Of a DNA stretch of 39,377 nt, positions 1-8,247 are shown piece by piece; the first letter of the stretch is position 1, and each line of letters begins with the position of its first letter. The translations under genes were made by a program, and so were the position numbers. The DNA is taken from the NCBI RefSeq assembly GCF_019924045.1, contig NZ_JAHXBN010000031.1, positions 1-39,377 of the forward strand, given 5' to 3'. The notes beneath the pieces were generated by a model. That model worked only from the letters and a program-made list of their open reading frames with translations. It ran no database searches and had not been told where the DNA came from. The DNA comes from Dyadobacter fermentans. GTDB lineage: Bacteria; Bacteroidota; Bacteroidia; Cytophagales; Spirosomataceae.

Positions 1-12
1 CCAGATCAAAGC

Positions 13-65
13 ATTCGGTAACCTATTCGGTAACCTGCTTTGCTTACTAAATTAGGTTACCGAAT
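13..65. repeat. Cluster of two direct and one inverted 12-bp repeats upstream of the recombinase gene
   Basis: The 12-mer ATTCGGTAACCT occurs twice back to back (13-24 and 25-36), and its exact reverse complement AGGTTACCGAAT lies at 54-65. The inner and inverted copies could form a 12-bp stem with a 17-nt loop. The cluster ends about 70 bp before the recombinase start. Repeats so placed may be arm-type or accessory-factor binding sites, or an operator for the recombinase gene. Which of these applies cannot be told from the sequence; no further copy was noticed in the window. Confidence 0.6.
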
Positions 66-133
66 GGACATGTTTGACAGAGGCGATTTTGACCAAGGTT
101 TCTCAAACATTAATGTTTTTCTAACCTTAAACT

Positions 134-1453
134 GTGAGGATGATGAATTTCAAACAGAACCTGACTGTACTCTTCTGGCTGTACAGACAAAAAGCCAAAG
201 CAGACGGCAAAGCTCCTATTTATGCCAGAATCACAATCGACGGTAAGTACACCGAAATTTCAACTGGCAAGAAAGTGAACCCGGCATCCTGGGATTTGGA
301 CACCAAACAGGTTACTGGATCAGGACTGGAAGTAAAGCTGGCAAACCAGAAACTGGCTCAGCTGCAAACCGACGTCGAACGGATCTTCAACGGCCTTCAA
401 ACTCAGTTCCCTGAGGTAACCCCTGCGATGGTCAAAAACGTTTACCTGGGTAAACCTGCTGTCGAGCAGCCCAAGCTAGCCAAGCCTGCTGCCAAGAACG
501 AACAAACCGTGCTAGAAGTCTTTGATGAGTTCATCGCAAAATTCGAGAAGCGGGTGGAACGGGAAAATGCCTCGTATGAAACGTTGAAGCACTGGCGCAG
601 CACTAAGAAGAAGGTCGCGGGTTTCATCAACTATTACTTCGATCGCGAGGACATACACTTTTCCTCCCTTGGTGACACCTTTGCGGACGACCTCTATGAT
701 TATCTGACACTACACGTCGCGAAACCATTAGCTGAGGTAACAGCCCGAAAAGAAGTGAAATGGGTGCGTCAGATCGTCAAAATTGGCGTTAAGAAGAAAT
801 ACATTCCTTCCAACCCCATGGAAGGCTTCAAGTGCTCAGGTGGCGATGTGGAGGTAATCCCTCTGGAATTTTGGCAGGTGGAGAAAATCCAGCAAAAGCA
901 ATTTAGCGTTGACCGGATTTCGGAGGTGCGCGACGCCTTTATTTTTCAATGCTTTACCGGCTTTGCCTATCAGGATATTTATGACCTCACTCCGGAAAAC
1001 GTCGTGCTGGTCGGTCCTAAGAAAGAACGCTGGCTTGTCAAGCACAGAGGTAAGACAGAGGTTGGCGAAATGGTCCCTATTCTGCCGATAGTCGACCAAC
1101 TGATATCCAAATACCAAGACCATCCTTACTGTATTGCAAATCGCAAGTTGATTCCAGTAAACAGCAACTACCGCTACAATGTGTATTTGAAGGACATCGC
1201 TCAGTTATGTGAAATTCGGGATGTTAGCGGAAACATCAGACGGCTAGATACACACGATGCACGGCATTTCTTCGCAGATATGATGCTTAATAACGGTGTT
1301 CCTCTCGAAGATGTCAGCAAAATGTTGGGCCACCGAAGCATTAGAACAACGATGCGTTACTGTCGAGTGAGAAAGTCGAGGATTAGTGCGAACGTTGCGT
1401 TAGTGAAAAACAAGCTATTTACCAAGGCAGGTAAACTTCGGCAAGCCTCTTGA
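134..1453 (+). CDS. Tyrosine site-specific recombinase (phage-integrase family, Bacteroidota arm-domain type)
   Basis: Probable DNA recombinase of an integrative element, 439 aa. Residues ~1-90 look like the arm DNA-binding domain typical of Bacteroidota integrases (LFWLYRQKAKADGKAPIYAR, then ITIDGKYTEISTGKKV). A SAM-like core-binding domain spans ~120-225 and the catalytic domain ~235-430. Visible catalytic positions are HDARH, LGHRS and the nucleophile Tyr in TTMRYCRV. The place where most relatives have the first Arg (TGLR) reads CFTGFAYQDI, so this Arg is absent, as in CTnDOT-type integrases. ATG codons at 134, 140 and 143 are all possible starts. A strong hairpin follows the stop. No excisionase or attachment site could be tied to it; the Xis-like gene at 34.5 kb is far away. 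Confidence 0.92.
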   Translation: MRMMNFKQNLTVLFWLYRQKAKADGKAPIYARITIDGKYTEISTGKKVNPASWDLDTKQVTGSGLEVKLANQKLAQLQTDVERIFNGLQTQFPEVTPAMVKNVYLGKPAVEQPKLAKPAAKNEQTVLEVFDEFIAKFEKRVERENASYETLKHWRSTKKKVAGFINYYFDREDIHFSSLGDTFADDLYDYLTLHVAKPLAEVTARKEVKWVRQIVKIGVKKKYIPSNPMEGFKCSGGDVEVIPLEFWQVEKIQQKQFSVDRISEVRDAFIFQCFTGFAYQDIYDLTPENVVLVGPKKERWLVKHRGKTEVGEMVPILPIVDQLISKYQDHPYCIANRKLIPVNSNYRYNVYLKDIAQLCEIRDVSGNIRRLDTHDARHFFADMMLNNGVPLEDVSKMLGHRSIRTTMRYCRVRKSRISANVALVKNKLFTKAGKLRQAS

Positions 1454-1462
1454 CGGTCAGTT

Positions 1463-1506
1463 TTCTGGCTGCGCGGTCGGGACCTTCTCCCGACCGACAG
1501 CCAGAA
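1463..1506 (+). terminator. Two-part hairpin after the recombinase gene
   Basis: Outer arms TTCTGGCTG (1463-1471) and CAGCCAGAA (1498-1506) enclose inner arms GGTCGGGA (1475-1482) and TCCCGACC (1488-1495), separated by small internal loops. It starts 10 nt past the recombinase stop. There is no strong T-run after it, so it may act as an RNA 3'-end stabiliser as much as an intrinsic terminator. The rest of the stretch up to 1786 shows nothing recognisable. Confidence 0.6.
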
Positions 1507-1786
1507 CGCTGAAGACCCAGGTAGAACCTAAGACCCAGCTTAATATGTAGCTTGTCAGTTGCACTGGAAATAAATTAGCGCTTAACTTGTGAACTATTCG
1601 TTTACGAATTACCCTTCGCTTATCGTCCCATAATTGATGACATCAAAAATTCCGCTTGGAGGTGAGCCGGCGAACCTTTCCAGTGGATACTATACCAATC
1701 ATCAGTCTTATAATATGGGCGCAACGTTTTCCGAACGGATTATGAGGAGACAAATGTATCTTAGGCATTACTGAAATTTTTTGAGC

Positions 1787-2242
1787 ATGGCACAAGTGAA
1801 GGACACCTCGCATCCGGGCCCCTGGTTTATTCTCTTTATGTTTGGAATAGGAGTTGCGCTACTCATCATAACCTACGGCATGTACAAGGATTCGTTGTGG
1901 CAAGATGAAATGTCGGTCCGAAGCCCAATCGTATGCATGAAGATCCTGTACGGAACTCGCGGGTGGGGAACAGTCAAAAACCCTGATGTAGTTTATGCTA
2001 GTTATCAAGGAAAGTCATACCGTTTTGAACTGGGCAGGAAATATTATCGGAGCTTACTGGGCACCGACACCATCGAGGTATGTCTGGATGCCGCCAGCGG
2101 CAGAGCCTTTTTACCGGTTTCAGGGCGAGTGAAGCATTTTAAATGGTTGTATTTTTGGCTTAGCGGGATCGGTATCGCAGTAATTTCAGGGGTTGTATGG
2201 GAGTTGGTTAGATTAGCTAAGCAAGCCTACACCAGAACTTAG
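1787..2242 (+). CDS. DUF3592-like two-TM membrane protein, copy 1
   Basis: About 151 aa. One TM segment near residues 11-33 and a second near 122-145 flank a soluble, probably extracytoplasmic beta-rich domain, the layout of DUF3592-type proteins. The central domain has the pattern G.GT.K.PD..YA.YQG followed by GRK.(Y/F)R, which recurs in the next gene, so the two are tandem paralogues. A TTG at 1781 would add two residues; ATG 1787 is preferred. No Shine-Dalgarno sequence is evident. Function unknown. Confidence 0.7.
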   Translation: MAQVKDTSHPGPWFILFMFGIGVALLIITYGMYKDSLWQDEMSVRSPIVCMKILYGTRGWGTVKNPDVVYASYQGKSYRFELGRKYYRSLLGTDTIEVCLDAASGRAFLPVSGRVKHFKWLYFWLSGIGIAVISGVVWELVRLAKQAYTRT

Positions 2243-2418
2243 ATTAATTGAAAGGAAATCATTTGCACAGTTTTTTCTCCATGGGCGAACGACATTGGTG
2301 CTCAACCGGGGAGTTCAACGGGGACAGAGCCTTCTTTCTTCTAATGCTTGTCTGATGGCATTATGAATTTTATATTCACCTTAATTGGGTGTTTTATCTA
2401 AAGCATTGGGGTGACTTT

Positions 2419-2856
2419 ATGAGCGCAGAGCCAACGGAAGGTTATAAAAGGTATAGATGGCTTTGGCTAATTCTGATGCTGGGATTGGCCTTCTTCTTGA
2501 TTCTCATGACGTTTGGATTATATCGGAATGCCTCCCGAAAGGATGAGATAGGAAGCAGAGGAAAATTAGTGCACATGAAAATTACAGGACGTGAAAGAGG
2601 CGCAGGAACGCTTAAATTTCCAGATCATATATATGCGGAATATCAAGGAATAAGGCATGACTTTACCTGTGGGAGAAAGTTTTTCCGAAAGACAATGGCA
2701 GCTGACAGCATTGAGGTTCGGTTCGATCCGGTCAGTGGAAGCGCTGCACTCCCTGGATCTGGGCGAGTTCGCCACGAGGCCTTTCTATACGTGATGATTA
2801 TTGGCGTGTCAGTAGCAATAATTTGGAAGAGTGTGAAAGAGTTCATACAGCATTAA
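2419..2856 (+). CDS. DUF3592-like two-TM membrane protein, copy 2
   Basis: About 145 aa, paralogous to the preceding gene over its whole length: TM segment near 15-40, central motif RGAGTLKFPDHIYAEYQG, GRKFFRK, DSIEVRFDP, SGRV, then a C-terminal TM helix. A GTG at 2389 would add ten residues rich in aromatic side chains; ATG 2419 is the better start because it aligns with the paralogue. The 175-bp gap between the copies shows nothing clear. The role is unknown; tandem duplication with divergence is the main observation. Confidence 0.7.
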   Translation: MSAEPTEGYKRYRWLWLILMLGLAFFLILMTFGLYRNASRKDEIGSRGKLVHMKITGRERGAGTLKFPDHIYAEYQGIRHDFTCGRKFFRKTMAADSIEVRFDPVSGSAALPGSGRVRHEAFLYVMIIGVSVAIIWKSVKEFIQH

Positions 2857-2944
2857 CAATGCTTCATGAACGGTAAGAGGCTATAAGCCGCGTGTTAGGT
2901 CCTATTTTGCAAACCCTCTGAAAAACGGCTTTTTTTGCGATAGT

Positions 2945-3445
2945 CTAAAATTTGTAAAACTTTGACATCCCGGAAAGGGTTACCACAGTGCCGATCATAA
3001 TGATTACTGTAAACGACAGTCCAAAAATGAAAGCTGTACTATCATCGAATGGCCGCATATAAAAACATACCATTGACAGCACCAGAGCGCATGCCGCTAA
3101 CCCTAGAGAACATTTACCAAACCAAGCAGCCAGTCCTTTTTTATTCAATATTTTCTTTTCGTCATATCCCGCAATTATTCCCAGCCGTTTAAACTTCCAT
3201 GTAACTAGACTCATGATGACGAACATGGTCCCCATAATTAGATAAATCACTGCTAGTAACATATGTATTCTTAGTTTGTTTGTTTGTTTTGAATAAGTAA
3301 AGAACTGAAAAGCGTTGAAAAGTCTGGGAAACCACCCCAGCGGCATACTCCGCTCTTCGCCTGAGGTCATCCGAATAAAGATGCCCTCCTCCTCAAACCA
3401 AACAGGTTCAATGGTAATTCCCCGTCTATACAGGTTAAATTTCAA
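2945..3445 (-). CDS. Composite ORF: DUF2442-like N-terminus joined to a DUF3784-like membrane protein
   Basis: This 166-aa ORF has two unrelated parts. Residues ~10-45 (VWFEEEGIFIRMTSGEE..PLGWFPRLFNA) resemble the first half of DUF2442, a small soluble domain, whose usual second half (..GIHWP.LDED..) is missing. From Met62 (codon 3262-3260) it reads as a three-TM protein with the DUF3784 signature GIIAGYDEKKILNKKGLAAW. The join contains a tetranucleotide tract (GTTT)4 on the + strand. Met62 may be the true start of the DUF3784 protein (105 aa), with the upstream part a remnant. It is the last gene of a leftward run of small membrane-protein genes, 16 nt after the previous stop. Confidence 0.6.
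   Translation of the reverse strand: MKFNLYRRGITIEPVWFEEEGIFIRMTSGEERSMPLGWFPRLFNAFQFFTYSKQTNKLRIHMLLAVIYLIMGTMFVIMSLVTWKFKRLGIIAGYDEKKILNKKGLAAWFGKCSLGLAACALVLSMVCFYMRPFDDSTAFIFGLSFTVIIMIGTVVTLSGMSKFYKF
3274..3289. repeat. Tetranucleotide tract (GTTT)4 inside an ORF
   Basis: Four perfect GTTT units on the + strand (AAAC on the coding strand) lie at the junction between the DUF2442-like and DUF3784-like parts of the ORF at 2945-3445. Gain or loss of a unit would shift the reading frame between the two parts. Four units is short for a phase-variable tract, so variability is only a possibility. Confidence 0.6.
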
Positions 3446-3461
3446 ATCCAGTCATCTTACA

Positions 3462-3767
3462 CTACCTACGCATGTTCCTGCTTTGGGCTACCAGATACGA
3501 AACCAGTATGACCATATTGACCGGGATATAGCAAGCTACAATCACCATGATCGTCTGATTTGGCAAATTTTCGACAGCATATCCAAAAGCAATGAAGCAT
3601 ATCCCTAACAGGCTTAAATACCCCCCACCAAGTCTGGCTGCTTTCTCTTTATCAATGATTTCACCTCCCTTAGGGACATTGCTCAACCAACCAACTAGTC
3701 CGAAACGCCAGATAGCTATACCCAGCAAAATCACCAAAATTCCTACCGATGCCGATATCCAGTTCAT
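3462..3767 (-). CDS. DUF3784-like membrane protein
   Basis: About 101 aa with three predicted TM helices (residues ~7-25, ~49-68, ~75-95). The segment GLVGWLSNVPKGG..DKEKAARLGGGYL resembles the DUF3784 core (GY...NK..L....G). ATG 3767 (MNWISASV) is chosen over a TTG at 3791 because the upstream gene stops at 3773, so the TTG would create an overlap. It is closely spaced with genes on both sides, so the run 4283 to 2945 is probably one transcript. Function unknown. Confidence 0.7.
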   Translation of the reverse strand: MNWISASVGILVILLGIAIWRFGLVGWLSNVPKGGEIIDKEKAARLGGGYLSLLGICFIAFGYAVENLPNQTIMVIVACYIPVNMVILVSYLVAQSRNMRR

Positions 3768-3772
3768 ACGCG

Positions 3773-4105
3773 TCAATTTAGCGACCAACAAATAAACAAA
3801 CCCCTAGCCAGATAAATCCGATCCCCCCAGACCACAGCGGTCTTTCTGCGTCTCGGCCAATTCCGGATGGAAAGATATAGTGCAGCTTCTACGGCAAAAG
3901 CTAGCAAACCAGACAATACAAAATATCGGAATGGCAGCCTTTCAACCGCCACGATTTTCTCGGCTACTGTATAAAATATCGAATACAAAAAGCTTCCGAT
4001 AATCATAAAGCGCCACCAATCCCTTGACAACTCTTCTTTTTGGGTCTGATCCATGGTCCATAAACTGTTAATTCCTAAAATACAGCCAAGTCCAAAGCAC
4101 GCCAC
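3773..4105 (-). CDS. Small membrane protein, unrecognised (possibly frameshifted continuation of the gene upstream)
   Basis: 110 aa with about three hydrophobic stretches. The ORF opens with GTG at 4105, inside the end of the gene at 4068-4283 (38-nt overlap in another frame). Its first residues (ACFGLGCILGI) are hydrophobic, so they could complete the second TM helix of the upstream ORF if one frameshift is assumed. An internal ATG at 4054 (MDQTQKEEL) would give a shorter protein starting in a soluble segment. No family recognised. Confidence 0.45.
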   Translation of the reverse strand: MACFGLGCILGINSLWTMDQTQKEELSRDWWRFMIIGSFLYSIFYTVAEKIVAVERLPFRYFVLSGLLAFAVEAALYLSIRNWPRRRKTAVVWGDRIYLARGLFICWSLN

Positions 4106-4283
4106 TCAAAAACGCCAGCCCGCCCGTAAGAACTTTGTTTTTGGCTGGCCTGGGAGTCTCGCGGAACGGTCTGGCGAGGCTGTACGCATGCCAGGCCTGG
4201 ACTAAATACGGCCACAAATGTGCCAGTAGAAGGCAAGAGTAGATAATGATTATCAGACCGTAGATCGTTCTATTACTTAACAT
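4068..4283 (-). CDS. Small two-TM membrane protein, unrecognised
   Basis: 71 aa. The first TM helix covers residues ~6-28 and the second ~52-69; a basic loop (RPFRETPRPAKNK) lies between. It is the first gene of the leftward small-membrane-protein run and overlaps the next ORF by 38 nt. The overlap encodes hydrophobic residues in both frames, so the two ORFs may be one gene split by a frameshift, or two genuine overlapping genes. Function unknown. Confidence 0.5.
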   Translation of the reverse strand: MLSNRTIYGLIIIIYSCLLLAHLWPYLVQAWHAYSLARPFRETPRPAKNKVLTGGLAFLSGVLWTWLYFRN

Positions 4284-4371
4284 AGGCGAGCGGTTTTGAT
4301 CGTGATGAATACGTCAAGATAGATATAAATATCCAAATTTCTCATTTACATCACATTCGTAGCGCCCCTTT

Positions 4372-5793
4372 TTAATCCCACTCCTGCGAGTTTTTAATCC
4401 CAAGTTCTGTGGGTTTAAACACGGGATCTTGGCCCCTGTCTTTTTGCCTTTGATAATCATCTAAAGCCGCCAACGCCGGTTTGCGCAGCAGCAGAATGGC
4501 GATGATGTTCAGCCAGGCCATAAGCCCTACGCCAATGTCGCCCACCGTCCAGGCTAATTCGGCGGTTTTGACAGAGCCGTAAAATGTGGCGGCCATAATC
4601 AGGATGCGAAGTCCCCAGAGGTATGCCTTGCTGCTTCTTCCCGCAAGCAGGTAACTCAGGTTGGTCTCGGCAATGTAGTAATAGGCCATGACAGTGGTAA
4701 ATGCGAAAAACAACAACGCTACGGCTACAAAACCACTGCCCAATGCAGGAAAATGTACATTGATTGCACTCTGGGTAAATGCTGCACCCATAGCTGCGCC
4801 GGGAATGTTCTCGACCAGAAAGCCGCCGTCAGGATTGACAACGTTGTACTGGCCGGTAAAAAGGATCATCAGCGCGGTGGCGGTGCAAACAAAAAGCGTA
4901 TCGACATATACCGAAAAGGCCTGCACCAAACCCTGTTTGGCAGGATGGCTTGTTTCGGCCGCAGCTGCCGCATGCGGAGCGGTCCCCTGTCCGGCCTCAT
5001 TGGAATAAACTCCCCTTTTGACGCCCCACAAAACCGCCATTCCGAAAATCCCGCCGAAAGCAGGTTCCAGGTCAAACGCCGAACGGAATATCAGCGCAAA
5101 TACGAAAGGCACTTCACGGATATTTAGCCCGATCACGATCAGCGCCATCAGAATATAGGCTCCTGCCATAAACGGTACTACGAATTCAGCGACTTTGCCA
5201 ATGCGCTTTACGCCGCCGAAGATAATTAGTCCCAGTAAAATGGTCACGGCCCCGCCAGTCATTTCGACCGGGATATCGAATGCGCCGAGCGCGCTGGTGG
5301 CGATACTGTTACTCTGCACGCCCGGCAAGAAAAGGGCACAGCTAAGAATCGTAGCAAATGCAAAAAGGTTGGCGTACCATTTGATACCGAGCCCTTTTTC
5401 AATGTAGTAAGCCGGGCCGCCTCGGTACTGGCCATCCTGCACGGTTTTATAAATTTGCCCCAGCGTAGCTTCCACATAAGCCGAGGCCGCCCCCAAAAAC
5501 GCAATGGCCCACATCCAGAATACCGCGCCAGGTCCGCCCATGGCAATTGCTGTGGCTACACCGGCAATATTGCCTGTGCCTACCCTGCCAGAAATGGCGA
5601 TAGCAAATGCCTGAAAAGAAGAAACGCCAACATCGGAGGATTTACCACCGAAAAGCAGTGCAACCATATCCCTGATGTACCTGACCTGCAAAAAACGGGT
5701 AACTATTGAAAAGTAAATTCCTGTCGCAAGGCAAAGGGCTATAAGTGCATTACTCCATATCAACCTATTGATAAAATTGACAACTTCCTCCAT
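4372..5793 (-). CDS. Sodium:alanine/glycine symporter family protein (AgcS/AlsT type)
   Basis: Inner-membrane Na+-coupled amino acid importer of the AGCS family, 473 aa from ATG 5793, a normal length with about 11 TM helices. Signature segments are GRVGTGNIAGVATAIAMGGP near residue 70 and GVYSNEAGQGTAPHAAAAAE near 260, both hallmarks of the family. An upstream ATG at 5835 would add 14 residues; MEEVVNFINRLIW fits the usual N-terminus better. The gene is monocistronic as far as can be seen, with about 90 bp on its 3' side and a 600-bp intergenic region on its 5' side. The exact substrate (Ala, Gly or Gln) cannot be read from the sequence. Confidence 0.93.
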   Translation of the reverse strand: MEEVVNFINRLIWSNALIALCLATGIYFSIVTRFLQVRYIRDMVALLFGGKSSDVGVSSFQAFAIAISGRVGTGNIAGVATAIAMGGPGAVFWMWAIAFLGAASAYVEATLGQIYKTVQDGQYRGGPAYYIEKGLGIKWYANLFAFATILSCALFLPGVQSNSIATSALGAFDIPVEMTGGAVTILLGLIIFGGVKRIGKVAEFVVPFMAGAYILMALIVIGLNIREVPFVFALIFRSAFDLEPAFGGIFGMAVLWGVKRGVYSNEAGQGTAPHAAAAAETSHPAKQGLVQAFSVYVDTLFVCTATALMILFTGQYNVVNPDGGFLVENIPGAAMGAAFTQSAINVHFPALGSGFVAVALLFFAFTTVMAYYYIAETNLSYLLAGRSSKAYLWGLRILIMAATFYGSVKTAELAWTVGDIGVGLMAWLNIIAILLLRKPALAALDDYQRQKDRGQDPVFKPTELGIKNSQEWD

Positions 5794-5835
5794 TAAATTG
5801 GGATATATTAAGATTTTAGAAATATTATTGGGCAA

Positions 5836-6422
5836 GTATCAAAGAAAGTAAAATCCTCCCGATTAGACGGTATTAGGTTGCAACTTATATTCAAAAATCA
5901 GATAGCGGCAGGATTTACGTGCCTGCTTGCTTTTGCGGTCGATATTTGCCTGGAAGCAACTCCATAAAAATGGCAAGAACTCCTTTTTCATACCCACTCA
6001 ATCCAAAAACTTACGGATTCACAAGGCTTTTTCAGGACGACACAGAATGAGCCGCCGGGGAACAGTCAATGAGCCACTTTTGAAGTGCGTAATTGGGTGG
6101 CTGTATTTATCGAAGTTTGTTTGGTACCGATCCTGGATATAACGGTCGCCGCCAGATAGACGATGGTAAACCAGCGAATTCAAATGTTCCAAGTCAAACA
6201 CATCACTGAACTGCGGGTGTTAAAGAAGAGGAACCGTGTAATAGCTCAGGTTTTAGGCCGGGCTGATGGCCATTTTCTTTGCGTGATTGGGCTCGAACTA
6301 TCAAAATCCCTTCTTTAGTTTGCAAAAGCATAAGTTCAAAAATATTTACTAGCTGGATACGTTGCTATCGGGTCTGACCTGGAACGGGCTTCGACAGCCA
6401 AAACGGAGACAGACACAGGGAC
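5836..6422. other. Intergenic region without a supported gene
   Basis: About 590 bp between the divergent symporter and kinase genes. Two short ORFs on opposite strands (5927-6142 and 6019-6201) overlap each other, have no recognisable motif or plausible hydrophobic profile, and look like chance ORFs. Nothing resembling an RNA gene or insertion sequence was seen. Confidence 0.5.
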
Positions 6423-6446
6423 GCTCTTTACAAAATCTTTATAAAG
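6423..6446 (+). promoter_or_regulatory. KdpE-type direct-repeat operator candidate upstream of the kinase gene
   Basis: The hexamers TTTACA (6427-6432) and TTTATA (6438-6443) are direct repeats 11 bp apart, preceded by GCTC. Nearly the same 21-bp element (18 of 21 positions equal) recurs at 8249-8269 before kup. OmpR-family regulators bind direct repeats spaced about one helical turn, and as recalled the E. coli KdpE site has the form TTTATA-N5-TTTACA. It lies ~70 bp upstream of the kinase start, so it could mediate autoregulation. Confidence 0.55.
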
Positions 6447-6510
6447 CAATGCCTATTTTTACGGCTCACAAACCCCCAGTATCAAGTTGAAATGGTATAG
6501 CACCAGAGAA

Positions 6511-7566
6511 ATGCCGGCGACCATGCAATACACCATCAGTATTGTATCGGTACTATTTGTAGCATCCCTTTGTTATGTACTTAAGGGTGTGATCGGATAC
6601 AAGTTGGCCGCGCTGGTGCTGCTGATGACCGTCTCGGTAATTGCTGCGCTGTTTGAAATATTGCCGGTAACGATCTCCGCCCTATCAAGCTCGTTTATCC
6701 TCAACTTCTTTTTTATCCCACCGCTTTATACCTTCCGTATTGGCAACGCCGAGGACCTTCTGATGTTTTTTTTGTACTTCGCCATTGCCCTGGTAAATGC
6801 GGTGCTTACCTCAAAAATCCGGAAAGCCGAGCGACGGACCCGGGACAGGGAGGAAAAGGAAAACACCATCCGGCTATATACGACCTTACTTAATTCACTG
6901 TCCCACGAATTGCGGACGCCTATATCGACAATTCTCGGGGCGGTTGATACGCTGAGCGAAAGCAGCCCCAAATTGTCCAGGGCAAACCAAGAGACACTGC
7001 TTTCCGAAATTTATAAAGCGGGCCTGCGCCTGGACAGACAGGTAGGTAACCTGCTCAGCATGAGCCGGCTGGAAAGCGGGACCCTGCAGCCCAAAAAGGA
7101 TTGGTGTGATCTGAACGACCTTGTTCACTCGGTCTTACAAAAACTGCCACAGGACAATAAACACCCGGTCAATTATTGCTCCAACGAGAGTTTACCCCTT
7201 TTTAAGGTCGACGAGGGGTTTACAGAACAGATTCTCTACAACCTTCTGCATAACGCTATCCAATATACCCCGGAGGGTAGCCCGGTCCGTATCCGGATTG
7301 CCCATGGGTCCGGCAGCTGCATCATCATCGTCAGCGACAGCGGCCCTGGCTTCCCGGAATACGCCACCCAACTGGTTTTTGATAAATTCTACAGGCTTCC
7401 CCACAGCAAACCGGGAGGAAGCGGCCTGGGACTTTCGATTGTCAGGGGCTTTGTGGAAGCGCTTGGCGGGAGTATCCAGCTGGAGAATGCTGCCCGGGGA
7501 GGAGCTGTTTTTACGATCATGATCCCCGCAGAGACCTCGTACCTAAACAATCTCAAAAATGAGTAA
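6511..7566 (+). CDS. Short KdpD-like sensor histidine kinase (DUF4118 + HisKA + HATPase)
   Basis: Membrane sensor kinase, ~351 aa. It has four TM helices in residues ~5-100 with the KdpD DUF4118 signature LNFFFIPPLYTF, a short coiled linker, HisKA with SHELRTP (phospho-acceptor His near 132), an N box (LLHNAIQYTP), DSGPGFP, FDKFYR and GSGLGLSIVRGFVEALGG. The long cytoplasmic N-terminal KdpD sensor and USP domains of the ~900-aa KdpD are absent. The stop overlaps the regulator gene by 8 bp, so the pair is translationally coupled. TTG 6487 and ATG 6523 are other possible starts. Its neighbour is kup, not kdpFABC, so it probably controls the Kup potassium transporter. Confidence 0.85.
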   Translation: MPATMQYTISIVSVLFVASLCYVLKGVIGYKLAALVLLMTVSVIAALFEILPVTISALSSSFILNFFFIPPLYTFRIGNAEDLLMFFLYFAIALVNAVLTSKIRKAERRTRDREEKENTIRLYTTLLNSLSHELRTPISTILGAVDTLSESSPKLSRANQETLLSEIYKAGLRLDRQVGNLLSMSRLESGTLQPKKDWCDLNDLVHSVLQKLPQDNKHPVNYCSNESLPLFKVDEGFTEQILYNLLHNAIQYTPEGSPVRIRIAHGSGSCIIIVSDSGPGFPEYATQLVFDKFYRLPHSKPGGSGLGLSIVRGFVEALGGSIQLENAARGGAVFTIMIPAETSYLNNLKNE

Positions 7567-8245
7567 AGCTGAAATCCTGGTCATAGACGATGAGCCCCAA
7601 ATACGGAAGCTGCTGGAAATAGCCTTGGAAAGCAACGACTATAAGGTATGGCTGGCCGAGACCGGAAAGGAAGGCGTGGCCATGGTGGCCAATCATCCAC
7701 CTGAACTGGTGCTGCTGGACATCGGCCTGCCCGATAAAAGCGGCCATGAGGTGCTCGGTGATCTTCGCAGCTGGTACAACAAGTCCATTATCATCCTGTC
7801 AGTCCAGAACAGCGAATCCGATATTGTCTCCGCTTTGGACAATGGCGCTACGGACTATCTTACCAAACCTTTCCGGACCGCAGAGCTGCTGGCCCGGATC
7901 CGTTCGGCCATCCGCAGGAACCAGACCGTAAGCAGTAACACTACGATCCATATAGGCAATTTAAAGATCGACCTGGCGGCCAGGGCAGTCAGAAAAAACA
8001 GCGAGCTGCTCAAGCTGACCTCAACAGAGTTCAACCTCCTGGCCCTTTTCGCCAAAAATGAAGGCCGAGTGCTGACCCATCAATTTCTATTGAAGGAAAT
8101 CTGGGGCGTAGCTTACCAAACCGAAACCCAGTACCTGCGGGTCTTTGTAGGCTCGCTGCGCAAGAAGATCGAGGATGATGCCAACCAACCTAAATACATT
8201 ACAACTGAAAGCGGCGTAGGCTACCGGTTCGGGCAACCCAGCTAA
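7559..8245 (+). CDS. KdpE-like OmpR-family response regulator
   Basis: 228 aa. The receiver domain (1-~120) contains the acidic pair in VIDDEP, the phospho-acceptor Asp54 in LLDIGLPDKSG and the Lys of LTKPF. The C-terminal winged helix (~130-225) has LTSTEFNLLALFAKNEGRVL and YLRVFVGSLRKKIE, as in OmpR/KdpE proteins. It overlaps the kinase gene by 8 bp. Its likely targets are the TTTATA-N5-TTTATA elements at 6423 and 8249. The name kdpE is used by similarity only, because no kdpFABC genes are in the window. Confidence 0.88.
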   Translation: MSKAEILVIDDEPQIRKLLEIALESNDYKVWLAETGKEGVAMVANHPPELVLLDIGLPDKSGHEVLGDLRSWYNKSIIILSVQNSESDIVSALDNGATDYLTKPFRTAELLARIRSAIRRNQTVSSNTTIHIGNLKIDLAARAVRKNSELLKLTSTEFNLLALFAKNEGRVLTHQFLLKEIWGVAYQTETQYLRVFVGSLRKKIEDDANQPKYITTESGVGYRFGQPS

Positions 8246-8247
8246 GC

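Noticed and set aside
836..1123. Minus-strand open frame inside the recombinase gene
   Set aside because: Lies wholly within a well-supported coding region in the opposite strand and has no recognisable motif.
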